Shown: positions 29,729 to 40,139 of the stretch, piece after piece | Layout of the letters: the number at the start of each line of letters is the position of its first letter | Position numbering within the stretch: the stretch's first letter is position 1 | From: Vibrio europaeus | GTDB taxonomy: Bacteria > Pseudomonadota > Gammaproteobacteria > Enterobacterales > Vibrionaceae | Assembly (NCBI RefSeq): GCF_001695575.1 | Contig: NZ_LUAX01000002.1 | Coordinates: 62,001 to 126,000 of the forward strand | DNA: 64,000 nucleotides | Reading direction: 5' to 3' | Made by a program: the position numbers and the translations under genes | The notes under the pieces: generated by a model | The model's input: the letters and a program-made list of their open reading frames with translations, nothing else | Told to the model about the DNA's origin: nothing | Databases searched by the model: none

Positions 29729-30364
29729 ATGAAAACTCGTGACAAGATAGTGCTAGCTGCACTGGAACAATTTAACCAGCATGGTGAGCGTAATATCACA
29801 ACCAATCATATTGCTGCACATATCGATATTAGTCCGGGTAACCTGTATTACCACTTCCGTAACAAGCAAGAAATCGTGCGCGAGATCTTCGCTTTATACT
29901 CTAATGAACTTCTTGAGCGCTTCACGCCTATTCAGGGCCAGCAAGAGAGCTTAGTTCTACTCAAGCACTATCTGGATTCGATCTTTACTTTGATGTGGAA
30001 GTATCGCTTCTTCTACGCCAACTTGCCGGAGATTCTTCAGCGCGATGAACAGCTACATGAAGAATACATCCAGGTTCAAGAAAAGCTGCAAACCAACCTC
30101 ATCAATATCATGCGCGCATTTGTCGACCTTGATCTAGTGTCTGTCGAAGATAGCGAGATGAAGTCACTGGTGACTACTCTGCATATGATTGCTTCGAGTT
30201 GGTTGGGCTACCAAGCGGCAATGTCACCGAAAACAAAGATCACTGAGCAGGTTATCCATCAAGGCATGCTACAAATGATTTCTGTGGTAAAACCGAAAGC
30301 CACGGCACAAGGCTTAGAGCAGCTTCAATTGTTGGAAGATGGCGTTAAAGCAATTCATGCTTAG
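29729..30364 (+). CDS. TetR/AcrR-family transcriptional regulator
   Basis: A 211-aa dimeric repressor-type protein. The N-terminal helix-turn-helix is seen at residues about 8-50 (ALEQFNQHGERNITTNHIAAH, then ISPGNLYYHFRNKQEI). The remaining residues form an all-helical ligand and dimer domain with no recognisable signature. It stands alone after hemE, so it probably regulates its own gene or distant ones. It is followed 75 bp later by a DHH phosphoesterase gene in the same direction, with a terminator-like hairpin between them. The ligand is unknown. Confidence 0.9.
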   Translation: MKTRDKIVLAALEQFNQHGERNITTNHIAAHIDISPGNLYYHFRNKQEIVREIFALYSNELLERFTPIQGQQESLVLLKHYLDSIFTLMWKYRFFYANLPEILQRDEQLHEEYIQVQEKLQTNLINIMRAFVDLDLVSVEDSEMKSLVTTLHMIASSWLGYQAAMSPKTKITEQVIHQGMLQMISVVKPKATAQGLEQLQLLEDGVKAIHA

Positions 30365-30396
30365 TCATAACTAATTGAAATTGTTCAATCAGTGAG

Positions 30397-30439
30397 AACC
30401 CATTAGAGTATTGAGAGATATTTTAATGGGTTTTGTTTT
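30397..30439 (+). terminator. Terminator-like hairpin ending at the next start codon
   Basis: AACCCATTA (30397-30405) pairs perfectly with TAATGGGTT (30424-30432) around an 18-nt loop, followed by TTGTTTT. The T-run ends one base before the ATG at 30440. Confidence 0.65.
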
Positions 30440-31399
30440 ATGCACTTCGATGTTTTTAATGGTGATGCCGATGGAGTGATTGCGCTGCTTCAATTGCGCT
30501 TAGCCGATCCCAAGCCATCCACTTTAGTCACTGGTGTTAAACGTGACATTCAATTGCTCGAAAAGATATCGCTTAGTGCTGACGACACACTAACGGTTTT
30601 AGATATCTCGATGGACAAGAACAAAGCCGGTCTTGAGAAAGCCTTAGCTATCGGAGCTGGTGTCTTTTATGCCGATCACCATAAGTCTGGAGATATTCCG
30701 CGTAATGCCAATTTAGATGCGCATATCGACTTAGATGCAAATACCTGTACCGCTTTAATCATCGATGAGTTGCTAGGTGGACGATATCACGCTTGGGCTA
30801 TAACCGCTGCCTATGGTGACAATCTGATTGCTAAAGCGGATGAGTTGGCTAACAAGGCGGGCTTGAGCGATGAGCAGAAACGACAACTCAAGCAGCTCGG
30901 TACACTCATTAACTACAATGGTTACGGTTCAGAGTTAGAAGACCTGCATTTCCATCCTGCAGCACTGTTCCAAGAGCTTTTGGCCTACGATGATCCTTTT
31001 GCTGTTATTGCTGATCAAAACTCCCCATTTTTATTTTTACGTGCGGCTTATCAGGCAGATATGGATGGGGCGCTGGCGATAAAAGCTAAATATCGCAGCG
31101 CTAAGTTAGCCGTCTTTGAATTACCCAATCAGGCGTCATCTCGCAGAATCAGTGGTGTTTATGGTAACCACTTGGCAAACAAAGCGCCAAACTCGGCCCA
31201 TGCGGTATTAACTGAAAACAGTGATGGGACATATACCGTTTCACTACGTGCACCGCTGAACAACAAACAAGGGGCAGGGGATATTTGTACCCAGTTTCCA
31301 AGTGGCGGAGGACGAGCAGCCGCTGCGGGGATCAATGCATTACGTAAAGAGCAGTTAAATGCGTTTATCGAGGCGGTTGAGCAATACTATCGCGGGTAA
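30440..31399 (+). CDS. DHH-family phosphoesterase
   Basis: A 319-aa cytoplasmic protein of the DHH superfamily (RecJ, NrnA, PPX1 relatives). Metal-binding motifs are NGDADG (residues 7-12), LDIS with Asp55, and ADHHK with Asp79-His80-His81. The C-terminal DHHA1-like domain ends with SGGGRAAAAGIN. Such proteins hydrolyse phosphodiester or pyrophosphate bonds in short oligonucleotides, cyclic dinucleotides or polyphosphates; the substrate here is not known. The start is unusual: no Shine-Dalgarno sequence is visible in the 15 bases upstream, and a terminator-like hairpin occupies that space. Homology supports this start, since the first residues form the first motif. Confidence 0.85.
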   Translation: MHFDVFNGDADGVIALLQLRLADPKPSTLVTGVKRDIQLLEKISLSADDTLTVLDISMDKNKAGLEKALAIGAGVFYADHHKSGDIPRNANLDAHIDLDANTCTALIIDELLGGRYHAWAITAAYGDNLIAKADELANKAGLSDEQKRQLKQLGTLINYNGYGSELEDLHFHPAALFQELLAYDDPFAVIADQNSPFLFLRAAYQADMDGALAIKAKYRSAKLAVFELPNQASSRRISGVYGNHLANKAPNSAHAVLTENSDGTYTVSLRAPLNNKQGAGDICTQFPSGGGRAAAAGINALRKEQLNAFIEAVEQYYRG

Positions 31400-31451
31400 A
31401 GTCGCATGGATTGGGCGTTCTACACTAACTTGAACGCCACATTGGTTGCGA

Positions 31452-32588
31452 CTAGCGGGTTAGCCAGCTCTTAGGGTTCTGAGTTTTACTGTTACGGCGA
31501 ATCTCAAAGTAGAGTGACGGGCGTGGTTGGCCTCCGGTATCGCCAGCTAAAGCAATACTTTCGCCTGCAATGACTTTGTCACCTTCTTTCTTAAGCAGGC
31601 TCTGGTTGAAACCATACAAAGTCATGTCACCCTTACCGTGGTCGAGTAACACCACCAAGCCGTAGCCGCGTAAATAGTCAGCAAAGACGACAGTTCCTGA
31701 ATACACCGCTTTCACTGATTGACCGTAGTTGGCATTGATTACCATACCTTTCCAATTAATCTGCCCGGTTTGGCGAGAGCCATAGTTGTGCAGTATCTTA
31801 CCTTTTACCGGCCATGGCAGCTTACCTTTTTGACGAGCTAAACCATCCATAGGGACAGCGTTGCGCTTAGCTGCTTTAGCAATTTCTGCTTTCAGTCGAG
31901 TTTCATTGCGTTGCAGCTCTGAGAGGTAAACTTTGTCATTGGAAATGCTCGTACGTATCTGCGAGACAGTCCCTTTACGTTTAGACTGAGTATTTGCCAG
32001 TTGATCGCGTTTGTTGGTTTGCTGCTTAAGCAAGCTAGTGATTTGCTGTTTCTCTAGCTTGAGCTGTTCGCGGCTATCATCTAGCTCATCAACCGTTTTC
32101 TCTAGCTCAGCAATGGTAGTCGCTCGTTCTTTGGCAAGGTGTTGGAAGTATTGGCTAATTCTATCTTCTTCGACACCTTGGTTAAGAATGTTCGAGGATG
32201 TCTTAGCACGTTGAGTGACGTAGTAGGTTTGAATGAGCTCTGCCAACTTATCGCTTTGAGCTTTCTTGTGCTGTTCGAGTTGCTCGACTTTAGATTCTAG
32301 GCTACGGATATTTTTATTCGTATTGGCTAAAGAAGCTTTGGTTTCTTTGATCTCTTTCTCTAGTCGAGTGATCGTGATTTCTTGGGATTTAAGCGACTTT
32401 TGCAGTGAGTCGAGTTTCTTTTGCTGGGAAGACAGTGACTGCTTTTGGCGAGAGATCTCACCGCTGACACCCTTTAGCTCGGAGTTGTTTGCTGCATAGC
32501 TAGGAGTGATTGAGTAAGAACAAAGCATCAACCCGAGCGTAAGCCAAACCTTGTTGGTAAACAGAGTCTTTAGTGGGGTGCTAGCCAT
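31452..32588 (-). CDS. envC: Murein hydrolase activator EnvC
   Basis: A periplasmic protein that FtsEX recruits to the septum to switch on the amidases AmiA/AmiB for daughter-cell separation. The 378-aa product has a signal peptide (residues 1-32, cut after SYA), long coiled coils (about 35-245) and a C-terminal LytM domain (about 255-378). The LytM metal ligands are degenerate: LYGFNQ replaces the usual YGH, and YFEIRR replaces HFEIR. This is expected for an activator rather than an enzyme. The likely partner amiB is in the same window at 46296. It lies downstream of gpmI, as in E. coli. Confidence 0.95.
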   Translation of the reverse strand: MASTPLKTLFTNKVWLTLGLMLCSYSITPSYAANNSELKGVSGEISRQKQSLSSQQKKLDSLQKSLKSQEITITRLEKEIKETKASLANTNKNIRSLESKVEQLEQHKKAQSDKLAELIQTYYVTQRAKTSSNILNQGVEEDRISQYFQHLAKERATTIAELEKTVDELDDSREQLKLEKQQITSLLKQQTNKRDQLANTQSKRKGTVSQIRTSISNDKVYLSELQRNETRLKAEIAKAAKRNAVPMDGLARQKGKLPWPVKGKILHNYGSRQTGQINWKGMVINANYGQSVKAVYSGTVVFADYLRGYGLVVLLDHGKGDMTLYGFNQSLLKKEGDKVIAGESIALAGDTGGQPRPSLYFEIRRNSKTQNPKSWLTR

Positions 32589-32692
32589 GTTACAAATTTG
32601 CCCTAACTATTTGAGAAGCATCCAGTATACCCAAACCTTTTGATCAGAAGAAAGCGCAATGTCAAAACTTGTTGCAGCACCTCTGAAAACAA

Positions 32693-32718
32693 AAAGCCCG
32701 AGTAATGGCTCGGGCTTT
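32693..32718 (-). terminator. Rho-independent terminator of gpmI
   Basis: AAAGCCCGAG and CTCGGGCTTT form a 10-bp stem. Minus-strand RNA then runs into TTTTTGTTTTC. It separates gpmI from envC. Confidence 0.88.
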
Positions 32719-32740
32719 GAAATGCGGGAGTAAAAGTTAA

Positions 32741-34273
32741 TTACTTAACGAGAACTTCACCTGTCATCTCAGCTGGAATTTCCAGACCGACTAGAGAAAG
32801 CATAGTTGGAGCTAGGTCAGACAGTTTACCGCCTTCTTTGAACTCAACCTCTTTCTCACCAACGTAGATTAGAGGAACTGGTAGGTTAGTGTGAGCAGTG
32901 TGCGTGCCACCTGTCTCTGGGTCTACCATCATTTCCGCGTTACCGTGGTCTGCTGTGATCAGCATTTGGCCGCCAACTTCTTCGATGGCTGCAGTGACTT
33001 TAGCTACACATGCATCGATTGCTTCGATCGCTTGCTCTGCTGCTTCATAAACGCCAGTGTGACCAACCATGTCTGGGTTCGGGTAGTTACAGATGATCGT
33101 GTCGTATTTACCAGATTTGATCGCCGCAACCATCTTCTCTGTAAGTTCTTCAGAGCTCATTTCTGGTTGTAGGTCGTAAGTGGCTACTTTTGGAGAAGCA
33201 ACAAGCTGACGTTCTTCACCGTCGAACTCGCTCTCAACACCACCGTTGAAGAAGAAAGTCACGTGTGCGTATTTCTCCGTTTCAGAGATACGTAGCTGAG
33301 TTTGACCTTGCTTAGATAGCCACTCACCGTAAGTGTTCTCTAGAGACGCTGGTGGGAATGCGATTGCTAGTGGGATGTCAGCTGCGTACTGCGTTAGCAT
33401 TACGAAGTCGATTGCTGGGAATACAGCGCGTTCGAAGCCATCAAATGCTGGTACGAAAGTACGTGTGATTTGACGAGCACGGTCAGCACGGTAGTTCATG
33501 AAGATGACTGCATCGCCATCTGCGATAACTGCGTCTTCTTGACCTTCAGCTTTGATCGCTGTCGCTTTAACGAACTCATCGTTCTCTTCACGAGCGTATG
33601 CCGCTTCAAGACCAGCGACTGCTGAATCAAAAGTAAATTCTGCTTTTGCTTGAGTAAGAAGATCGTAAGCAACTTGTACGCGGTCCCAGTTGTTATCACG
33701 GTCCATTGCGTAGTAGCGACCAACTAGCGATGCCACGCGGCCTTTACCTAGTGTTGCGAATAGGTCTTGGAAGCGTTGTAGAGAGTTCTCTGCGCTACGT
33801 GGTGGTGTATCACGACCGTCTAGGAAGCAGTGTAGGTAAATCTTCTCTGCGCCACGTGCTGCTGCCATTTCAACGGCTGCGTAGATGTGATCTTCGTGAG
33901 AGTGTACGCCACCTGGAGACATTAGGCCCATGATGTGTACTGCTTTTTCAGCTTTAACAGCAGAGTCGATTGCTTCAACTAGAGCAGGAGTCTGTGTAAA
34001 CTCACCGTCAGCAATAGATTTAGTGATGCGAGTTAGGTCTTGATACACAACGCGACCTGCACCGATGTTTGTGTGACCTACTTCAGAGTTACCCATTTGA
34101 CCATCAGGTAGGCCAACATCCATGCCAGAAGCAGAGATTAGAGTGTTTGGCTTGTTAGCAAACAGGCTATCAAGGAATGGAGTTTTTGCGTTCGCGATTG
34201 CGTTGCTTGCTGTATCTTCACGGTGTCCGTAACCGTCAAGAATAACTAGAGCCATAGGCTTCTTAGCTGTCAT
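32741..34273 (-). CDS. gpmI: 2,3-bisphosphoglycerate-independent phosphoglycerate mutase
   Basis: Interconverts 3- and 2-phosphoglycerate in glycolysis using two Mn ions. The 510-aa protein shows the alkaline-phosphatase-like metal site (ALVILDGYG, Asp13), the phosphorylated serine Ser63 in [14 protein letters not shown], the [11 protein letters not shown] motif, and the C-terminal metal ligands [11 protein letters not shown]. The ATG at 34273 follows GAGGTCATCACT; an upstream in-frame ATG at 34297 has no site. Codon use is strongly optimised. The gene also goes by gpmM. Confidence 0.97.
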   Translation of the reverse strand: MTAKKPMALVILDGYGHREDTASNAIANAKTPFLDSLFANKPNTLISASGMDVGLPDGQMGNSEVGHTNIGAGRVVYQDLTRITKSIADGEFTQTPALVEAIDSAVKAEKAVHIMGLMSPGGVHSHEDHIYAAVEMAAARGAEKIYLHCFLDGRDTPPRSAENSLQRFQDLFATLGKGRVASLVGRYYAMDRDNNWDRVQVAYDLLTQAKAEFTFDSAVAGLEAAYAREENDEFVKATAIKAEGQEDAVIADGDAVIFMNYRADRARQITRTFVPAFDGFERAVFPAIDFVMLTQYAADIPLAIAFPPASLENTYGEWLSKQGQTQLRISETEKYAHVTFFFNGGVESEFDGEERQLVASPKVATYDLQPEMSSEELTEKMVAAIKSGKYDTIICNYPNPDMVGHTGVYEAAEQAIEAIDACVAKVTAAIEEVGGQMLITADHGNAEMMVDPETGGTHTAHTNLPVPLIYVGEKEVEFKEGGKLSDLAPTMLSLVGLEIPAEMTGEVLVK

Positions 34274-34533
34274 AGTGATGACCTCGTCAAATTTCAAAGT
34301 AACTTTGGAAACTAAATTAGCGTAATTTTACTACACTTTTTAACCAAAACTGTAGGTTAAGATCAAATATTGTTTGTGAAATATTGTTGTTATCTTTCAC
34401 CTTACTTCCAGTGGGTATGTTTCCCAACCACTTGTGTTAGGGCCTGTTGACCTTTTATGGTTAAATTTTGTTGTCGTTATTTTCTCGCGTAAGGAGGAAA
34501 TTAACAGTGGGAAATACCTATTACTCTAATAGC

Positions 34534-35421
34534 CTATGCGACCAAAATTCCTGTCCCTACAACGGCAACGATGGCCCCAATCCATGCAAAACGGTTAGGG
34601 CGCCTACCTGAGTAAATCCAAAGTATAGGCAACAACATAATAGGAGTTGTGGAAGACAAGAGTGCCACCATACCGACATTTCCTTCCTGAAGGGCGTATA
34701 GGATCAACGTCATTCCGACTGCCATGGCGAGGAAGCCATTGACTGCGGTAATGGAGAAAATTCGCAGGTTCATGGGTTGTGTAGCTCGCGCAAGTTTGGC
34801 GCCAGTGAGGAAAAACAGACAGTGAGCAGCAAACGCTGTCATCATCCGCATGGCAGATGCTGCAACAGGATCGATAGCCGTTTGCATAACAGGCTTAGCA
34901 ATAATGCCACCGAGTGCTTGGCAAAGTGCTGCTAGTAGACCTAAACCGACCCCGACCCAAATACTGCCTTTGACTGACTCAAGTTGATTATTAGCTTGCC
35001 CTTTACGACCAAAAAAGATTGCGGTTAACACGCCAGAAAAAACTAATGCTGATCCCAACAACTCTCGAGATGTCATGGTTTCACTAAACAGGAAGTAACC
35101 TAGTACAGCGGAGAAGACAGCATGGCAAGAAAAGAGCAGACCAGCTTGTCTTGGTCCCATGCGATTGAGGCAGGCGAAAAGGGCAGTATCTCCGATGAAG
35201 ATACCGATCACGCCAGATAGCATCATGGCAGAGATAGCGCTGGTTTCTACGCTGGCCCAACCGCCAGTAATCAGGGCCATACCCCCTAAAATCACAGAGG
35301 TACAACCCATACGCCAACGGCTATAGGCAAAGGTTCCTAAATGTTGCGCGGGAACAACCGAAAGTAGACTGGCTACCGCCCAAAGAAATGCCGCTGCCAA
35401 TGCCAGCCATTCATATCCCAT
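34534..35421 (-). CDS. EamA/DMT-superfamily transporter
   Basis: An inner-membrane protein of 295 aa with ten hydrophobic helices arranged as two EamA repeats (about residues 4-135 and 155-292), the drug/metabolite transporter fold. GDTALFACLNRMGPRQAGLLFS in the first half and GMVALLSSTTPIMLLPILW in the second are matching positions of the duplicated unit. The start is either ATG at 35421 or GTG at 35427; AAGGA lies 10 or 4 bases upstream. It is a lone gene between gpmI and a chemoreceptor gene. The substrate cannot be inferred. Confidence 0.87.
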   Translation of the reverse strand: MGYEWLALAAAFLWAVASLLSVVPAQHLGTFAYSRWRMGCTSVILGGMALITGGWASVETSAISAMMLSGVIGIFIGDTALFACLNRMGPRQAGLLFSCHAVFSAVLGYFLFSETMTSRELLGSALVFSGVLTAIFFGRKGQANNQLESVKGSIWVGVGLGLLAALCQALGGIIAKPVMQTAIDPVAASAMRMMTAFAAHCLFFLTGAKLARATQPMNLRIFSITAVNGFLAMAVGMTLILYALQEGNVGMVALLSSTTPIMLLPILWIYSGRRPNRFAWIGAIVAVVGTGILVA

Positions 35422-35493
35422 TGACACGAAATCCTTGTGAATTTGGAAGAGTAATGGCTGACAATATGCATTAAAAAAAGTTTAAATCATAGG

Positions 35494-37374
35494 TTAAACC
35501 TTAAAGCGTCCCACCTCGCGGCGCATGGTTTCAGCCGACTCACGCATGTTATCGGCACTTTCACTGCTTTGAAGCGCTTGTGAAGCAAGGACATCAGAAG
35601 CATCTTTAATCCCCTGCGTATTGCGACTGATATCTTCACTCACAGCTCTTTGTTCTTCGGCCGCACTCGCAATCTGCAGTGCCATATCGTTGATTTCAGT
35701 AATCGCGTCAGTGATATGACCCAAGCTATCGGCCGCTTGCTGAGCATAGTCGACACTTGTATCGGCAAGCGACGTGCTGCTCTGCATGCTGTTAACCGCT
35801 AACTGAGTATTGTTTTGTAATGTCTCGATCATATTGCGGATCTCTTCGGTTGAACCGTGAGTACGCTGGCTCAGCACGCGAACCTCATCCGCAACGACTG
35901 CAAAACCGCGTCCTTGCTCGCCAGCGCGAGCCGCTTCAATCGCTGCGTTAAGCGCCAGTAGGTTGGTCTGTTCAGCAATCTCTTGAATGGTAGAAAGGAT
36001 CTGATTAATGCTTTGAGTATTACTCTCTAACTCAGAGATCACGCCCGCAGCAGCCATGACCTGATCGGCTAAGTCAACGATCGCTTGGCGGTTTTTCTGA
36101 ATCACTTGTTGGCCGTCCTGACAAGCGGTGGATGAAGTTTGAGAAGCGGCCGCTGTGAGTTCGGCATGGCTTGCGACCTCTGCCGCAGTAGCTGACATCT
36201 CATGGATGGCTGTCGCTATCTGGTTAACATCATTTTGTTGCGCTTCAACTTGATGAGAAGCCTGTTGTGACAGTTCATTTGCTTGAACGGCTTGGTTGGC
36301 GAGCTTTTCACTGTGGTTGATGATGCCAGTGATCATTGCCTGCATTTGACTCAAGAACTGGTTCACATGCTCCGCAACTTCACCGATTTCGTCTCGGCGC
36401 TTAATCTCGACTCGTTGGGTTAAATCGCCTTCACCTTTAGACAGTTGTGAAAGGGATGCTGACAAGTCTTGCAGCGGTTTAAGCAGTTTAGTAATGGTGT
36501 AGGTACTGAAAGTGGCAATAACCAAATACAGAATGATAGAAGCGAGCGCAGTAAACTGGATTTGTTCGGTAACGGAAGCGAAGGCGAGATCTTTATCGAC
36601 CACGATGCCTAAAGACCAGTCTGTGGTCGGGACATTGGTGACATAGATAAGCTTGTCACCTTGATCCGGCCAACTAATGGTCGATAAAGCGGATTTGCTG
36701 ACAAGCTCACTGACCATGTTATGGCTAAGATCAGGGTTGAGAACGGTTAGAGGCTGTTGGCTGAGTTTTTCATCCTGATAGGCAACAATGTTGTTGTTAC
36801 CATCCACTAAGAAGGTAAAGCCATCGTTATCTAAAGTGATGTTGAGAACTTCGCTGATAATGTTGGTGACCGTTAAGTCGGCGGCAAGCACCCCTTTTCT
36901 TTCACCTGAGAAGGCTTTGGCAAAACTGACAACAATACTGCCATCGAAATCTTGGTAGGGTTCGGTCAGGATAAGCCCTGAGGATTTCATTGCATCTTGA
37001 TACCACGGGCGAGTTCTTGGGTCGTAATCGGCAGGCCAGTCTTCGGTTTTATCGCCATAAGCAATGGAGCCGTCATCAAAACCTGCATAAACGGAAAGAA
37101 AATCGCCCGCTCGCTTGGTAATCAGCATTTCACGGTCAGAGTTATCTGACTGGACGATGGTTTTCTCGTTAGCAAGCATCATATCGCTGCGTATGGCTAA
37201 CCAATCACTAATGTAGCGAGTAGTGGCGTGGCTGATATTGGCCATTTCACTGTTTAGGGCTGAGGTGGTTTCTTGCTTTAATTGGCTTACCGAGATCCAA
37301 GCTTGAACCCCGCTGACCACTGCGATAACGATTGCGATCGCAATCTGCATTTTGAGTTTTATTGTATTTCTCAT
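35494..37374 (-). CDS. Methyl-accepting chemotaxis protein with dCache amino-acid sensor
   Basis: A 626-aa transmembrane chemoreceptor. One helix lies near the N-terminus (residues 8-30). A periplasmic double-Cache domain follows (about 35-275), then a second helix (about 280-300), a HAMP domain (about 300-355) and the cytoplasmic signalling domain, whose hairpin tip reads [20 protein letters not shown], then [15 protein letters not shown]. The Cache domain shows Tyr117, Arg122, Trp124 and Tyr125 (YDPRTRPWY) and Asp166 (AADL). This is the spacing of the dCache_1AA motif that binds the amino acid backbone, so an amino-acid ligand is likely. No C-terminal CheR-tethering pentapeptide is seen. 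Confidence 0.93.
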   Translation of the reverse strand: MRNTIKLKMQIAIAIVIAVVSGVQAWISVSQLKQETTSALNSEMANISHATTRYISDWLAIRSDMMLANEKTIVQSDNSDREMLITKRAGDFLSVYAGFDDGSIAYGDKTEDWPADYDPRTRPWYQDAMKSSGLILTEPYQDFDGSIVVSFAKAFSGERKGVLAADLTVTNIISEVLNITLDNDGFTFLVDGNNNIVAYQDEKLSQQPLTVLNPDLSHNMVSELVSKSALSTISWPDQGDKLIYVTNVPTTDWSLGIVVDKDLAFASVTEQIQFTALASIILYLVIATFSTYTITKLLKPLQDLSASLSQLSKGEGDLTQRVEIKRRDEIGEVAEHVNQFLSQMQAMITGIINHSEKLANQAVQANELSQQASHQVEAQQNDVNQIATAIHEMSATAAEVASHAELTAAASQTSSTACQDGQQVIQKNRQAIVDLADQVMAAAGVISELESNTQSINQILSTIQEIAEQTNLLALNAAIEAARAGEQGRGFAVVADEVRVLSQRTHGSTEEIRNMIETLQNNTQLAVNSMQSSTSLADTSVDYAQQAADSLGHITDAITEINDMALQIASAAEEQRAVSEDISRNTQGIKDASDVLASQALQSSESADNMRESAETMRREVGRFKV

Positions 37375-37665
37375 TGCCTTTCCTTCATTTACGAGACAAT
37401 AGATTGAGAAAAGCGGAGTGGAGAGACACTGGGAGAAGGTGTTTGCTATGTGGAGAGCATCAACCGAACCTCGTGGGCACTACCGCCGGATAGAAATCTC
37501 ACATTGAAAGTGAAATGGATGTTCTTATTATTGAACTGATTTTATAATCCAAAGCGATCAATTTGCTTGATCTATGTACAGGAACACCGACTAACTTACC
37601 TATTCAAGGCGAATATTGATTGAACTGTGACCTTCAGTCAATAAATAATAAACACCATACGGTAA

Positions 37666-39081
37666 TTAGGTGAGTAGCAGTGCTCCGGCGTAAACTATTG
37701 CTAAGCCAATCACACCGATAATTAGCCCTGTTTTAGCCATATCTTTGCTCTCGATAAGGCCAGTAGAGTAAGCCAGAGAGTTTGGTGGTGTTGATACTGG
37801 TAAAATCATGCCAAGTGATGCGGAGAAGGCGACAACGACCAATAATCCTTGCAGTCCACCGACGCTCGCTAAACTCTCCATTGAAGCCCCAATTGCAGCC
37901 GCAATTGGCATTAATAGGTTTGCGGTCGCGGTATTAGACATGAAGTTTGCCATTAACCAGCAAACAACCGACAGAGTAAGAACCACAGCAATGGGCGATA
38001 GCGATTCGTAATCAATTGCATGAGCAAGCGCTACGGCTAATCCTGTTTTCTCCAAACCAATACCAATCGCAATACCACCGGCGACTAGCCACAGTACATC
38101 CCAGTTAATCAGCTTGAGTTCAGCTTTACCCATAATGCCTGTGAGCGTGAAAACAGCCAGTGGAATAATGGAAACAACATAGGTGTTCATGCCATGCAGT
38201 TTGGTCGTCATCCACAGTAGGATGGTTGAAGCAAACGTGGCGTAAACCACCATAGCGCGCCAGTTCTTTTGGAATTGCCCATCTAATTTAAGCTTCATAG
38301 TTTGTTGGGAAGAAGGGAACAGCTTTTGCAGCAGGAACCAAGCGATAGTCAGTTGCACAATCACGAAAGGTAATCCCATCATCATCCAACTTAAGAAATC
38401 GATACTGTTCTCGCCAGTGAGGTACTGGAGTGCGATGGCGTTCGGTGGCGTACCGATTGGAGTCGCAATGCCGCCTGTGTTAGCGGCGATCGGGATACAC
38501 AGTACTAAAGCTTTAATACCAATATCGCCTTTAGGTGCCGAAGCGACAATCGGGCCAAGCAAAGCGAGCATCATTACCGTTGTTGCGGTGTTGGACATAA
38601 ACATTGAGAACACGGCAGTAATCAACATTAAGCCAAGCATGATGAACTTAGGCTGGTGGCCAAAAGGCTTGAGCAGGACGCGTGCTAAGTTGTTGTCGAG
38701 CTCATATTTAGAGGCTGCGATTGCAAGGGCAAAACCACCCATAAACAGAATAATGATTGGTGAAGAGAAGGCGCTGAAGATGTCCGTGTAGTTCATCAAC
38801 TCCCCCAAATCATGTCCTGCAGGAGGATTGCGGAATAAATGTAGTCCTTTGTCGGAAATCATCACCAGTTCTAAGGCTATGATCAAAATTGAAGTAGCAA
38901 AAACTGGGACGGGCTCTAGTACCCAAAGTAGTGCTGCTAGAAGAAAGATTGCCAATAGTCGATGCTGAATCAGGGTGAGATCATCAATAGGGATCCAGTC
39001 AATGGGCATAAACAGCACACCGATTGGCAGACCAAAACTGATCAATAGCTTAATGATGATTCCCGATTCTACCTTTGGCAT
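37666..39081 (-). CDS. DASS-family (SLC13) Na+/dicarboxylate symporter, INDY-like
   Basis: A sodium-coupled anion carrier of the inner membrane. The 471-aa product has about eleven hydrophobic helices and both family Ser-Asn-Thr motifs: MSNTATTVMM (SNT at 163-165) and MSNTATANLLMP (SNT at about 382-384). These bind sodium and the substrate carboxylates in V. cholerae INDY, whose substrate is succinate. The repeats TPIGTPPNAIA and LPVSTPPNSLAYS are also typical. The ATG at 39081 is chosen because AAGGA is properly spaced; the frame is open further upstream but that sequence is not hydrophobic or conserved. Dicarboxylate or sulphate-type substrates are both possible. Confidence 0.9.
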   Translation of the reverse strand: MPKVESGIIIKLLISFGLPIGVLFMPIDWIPIDDLTLIQHRLLAIFLLAALLWVLEPVPVFATSILIIALELVMISDKGLHLFRNPPAGHDLGELMNYTDIFSAFSSPIIILFMGGFALAIAASKYELDNNLARVLLKPFGHQPKFIMLGLMLITAVFSMFMSNTATTVMMLALLGPIVASAPKGDIGIKALVLCIPIAANTGGIATPIGTPPNAIALQYLTGENSIDFLSWMMMGLPFVIVQLTIAWFLLQKLFPSSQQTMKLKLDGQFQKNWRAMVVYATFASTILLWMTTKLHGMNTYVVSIIPLAVFTLTGIMGKAELKLINWDVLWLVAGGIAIGIGLEKTGLAVALAHAIDYESLSPIAVVLTLSVVCWLMANFMSNTATANLLMPIAAAIGASMESLASVGGLQGLLVVVAFSASLGMILPVSTPPNSLAYSTGLIESKDMAKTGLIIGVIGLAIVYAGALLLT

Positions 39082-39204
39082 ACAATCCTTTACCTCAAAA
39101 GTATTAGTGAAGCCACAGATTAGTTCACAATGAATTAAAGGTCTTAGACCAAGTCTAGAATTTTGATAAACAGTTGAAATTGTTGAGGGAGGTTTGCTTT
39201 GGGT

Positions 39205-39233
39205 CAAAAAAAGCCCCGCGATTGCGAGGCTTC
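39205..39233 (-). terminator. Rho-independent terminator of psd
   Basis: In minus-strand RNA, AAGCCTCGC pairs with GCGGGGCTT with one wobble pair and is followed by TTTTTG. Confidence 0.87.
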
Positions 39234-39251
39234 AGAATCGAGCGTTGGTGA

Positions 39252-40139
39252 TTATTCCGCTGCTTGTTCTGCTTGTTCTGCTTGAGCGGTATGAGCGTAA
39301 GGTGTCCCCATTACTGTAGACTGACCGTTTTGCATCGTGTCATCAAATTTCACTGCATCTTTGGCGAATAGGTTGATAACCGTTGAGCCTAGCTTAAAGC
39401 GACCCATCTCTTCACCTTTCTTAAGGATTACCGCCTTGTCACCTTCAGCCGGGTAGTCCCATTTGTAAACGGTATTGCCGCGTGGTGGTGTGACTGTGCC
39501 AGCCCAAACTTGCTCAATGCTGCCAACAATTGTTGCGCCAACAAGCACCTGTGCCATTGGTCCAAATTCAGTATCAAAAATACACACGACACGTTCGTTA
39601 CGTGCAAATAGGTTTGGTACGTTCTCCGCAGTAAGCGGGTTAACTGAGAATAGATCTCCTGGTACATAAATCATCTGACGAAGTGTGCCGTCACATGGCA
39701 TGTGTACACGGTGATAATCACGTGGCGAAAGGTACAGTGTCGCGAATTCGCCGTCGGCAAACTCTTGAGCTAACTCTGCATCTCCACCTAATAGCTCTTG
39801 CGCCGTAAAGTCATGGCCTTTTGCCTGAATCAGTTTGCCATCAGTGATAGGGCCAAACTGACTGACACAAGCATCTGCTGGGTGCGTGATAACAGTGGCT
39901 TCTTCGGTGATTGGGCGTGCGCCATCTTTTAGCTCTCGAACAAAAAATTCGTTAAACGTCTTAAAGTGTTTAGGATCAGAATGAAGTGCTTCATCCATGT
40001 TGACGTTGTATTGCTTGATAAACCACTTGATGATTGCTGTTGTTAGACCGCCAGCTTTTGCTGAAGCTAGCTTACCTACTAAGCGGGTTAAGCCGTGCTG
40101 AGGGATCCAATATTGCAGTCCAACTTTAATCTTATCCAT
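39252..40139 (-). CDS. psd: Phosphatidylserine decarboxylase proenzyme
   Basis: Makes phosphatidylethanolamine from phosphatidylserine at the inner membrane. The 295-aa proenzyme cleaves itself at the LGST motif (residues 250-253) between Gly251 and Ser252, turning the serine into the pyruvoyl cofactor. The conserved [14 protein letters not shown] and [16 protein letters not shown] blocks are present. The C-terminal tail is a short Gln/Glu/Ala repeat. The start at 40139 matches E. coli; an in-frame ATG at 40166 would add nine residues. It follows rsgA in the same direction with a 111-bp gap, as in E. coli. Confidence 0.95.
   Translation of the reverse strand: MDKIKVGLQYWIPQHGLTRLVGKLASAKAGGLTTAIIKWFIKQYNVNMDEALHSDPKHFKTFNEFFVRELKDGARPITEEATVITHPADACVSQFGPITDGKLIQAKGHDFTAQELLGGDAELAQEFADGEFATLYLSPRDYHRVHMPCDGTLRQMIYVPGDLFSVNPLTAENVPNLFARNERVVCIFDTEFGPMAQVLVGATIVGSIEQVWAGTVTPPRGNTVYKWDYPAEGDKAVILKKGEEMGRFKLGSTVINLFAKDAVKFDDTMQNGQSTVMGTPYAHTAQAEQAEQAAE

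Noticed and set aside
37375..37665. Gap between the chemoreceptor and DASS genes checked for a FliA (sigma28) promoter, RNA gene or small ORF
   Set aside because: No convincing TAAA-N15-GCCGATAA match, RNA fold or coding frame was found; nothing is called here.
39082..39207. Longer N-terminus for the DASS transporter
   Set aside because: The added 42 residues have no membrane or family character, and the ATG at 39081 has a proper ribosome-binding site.
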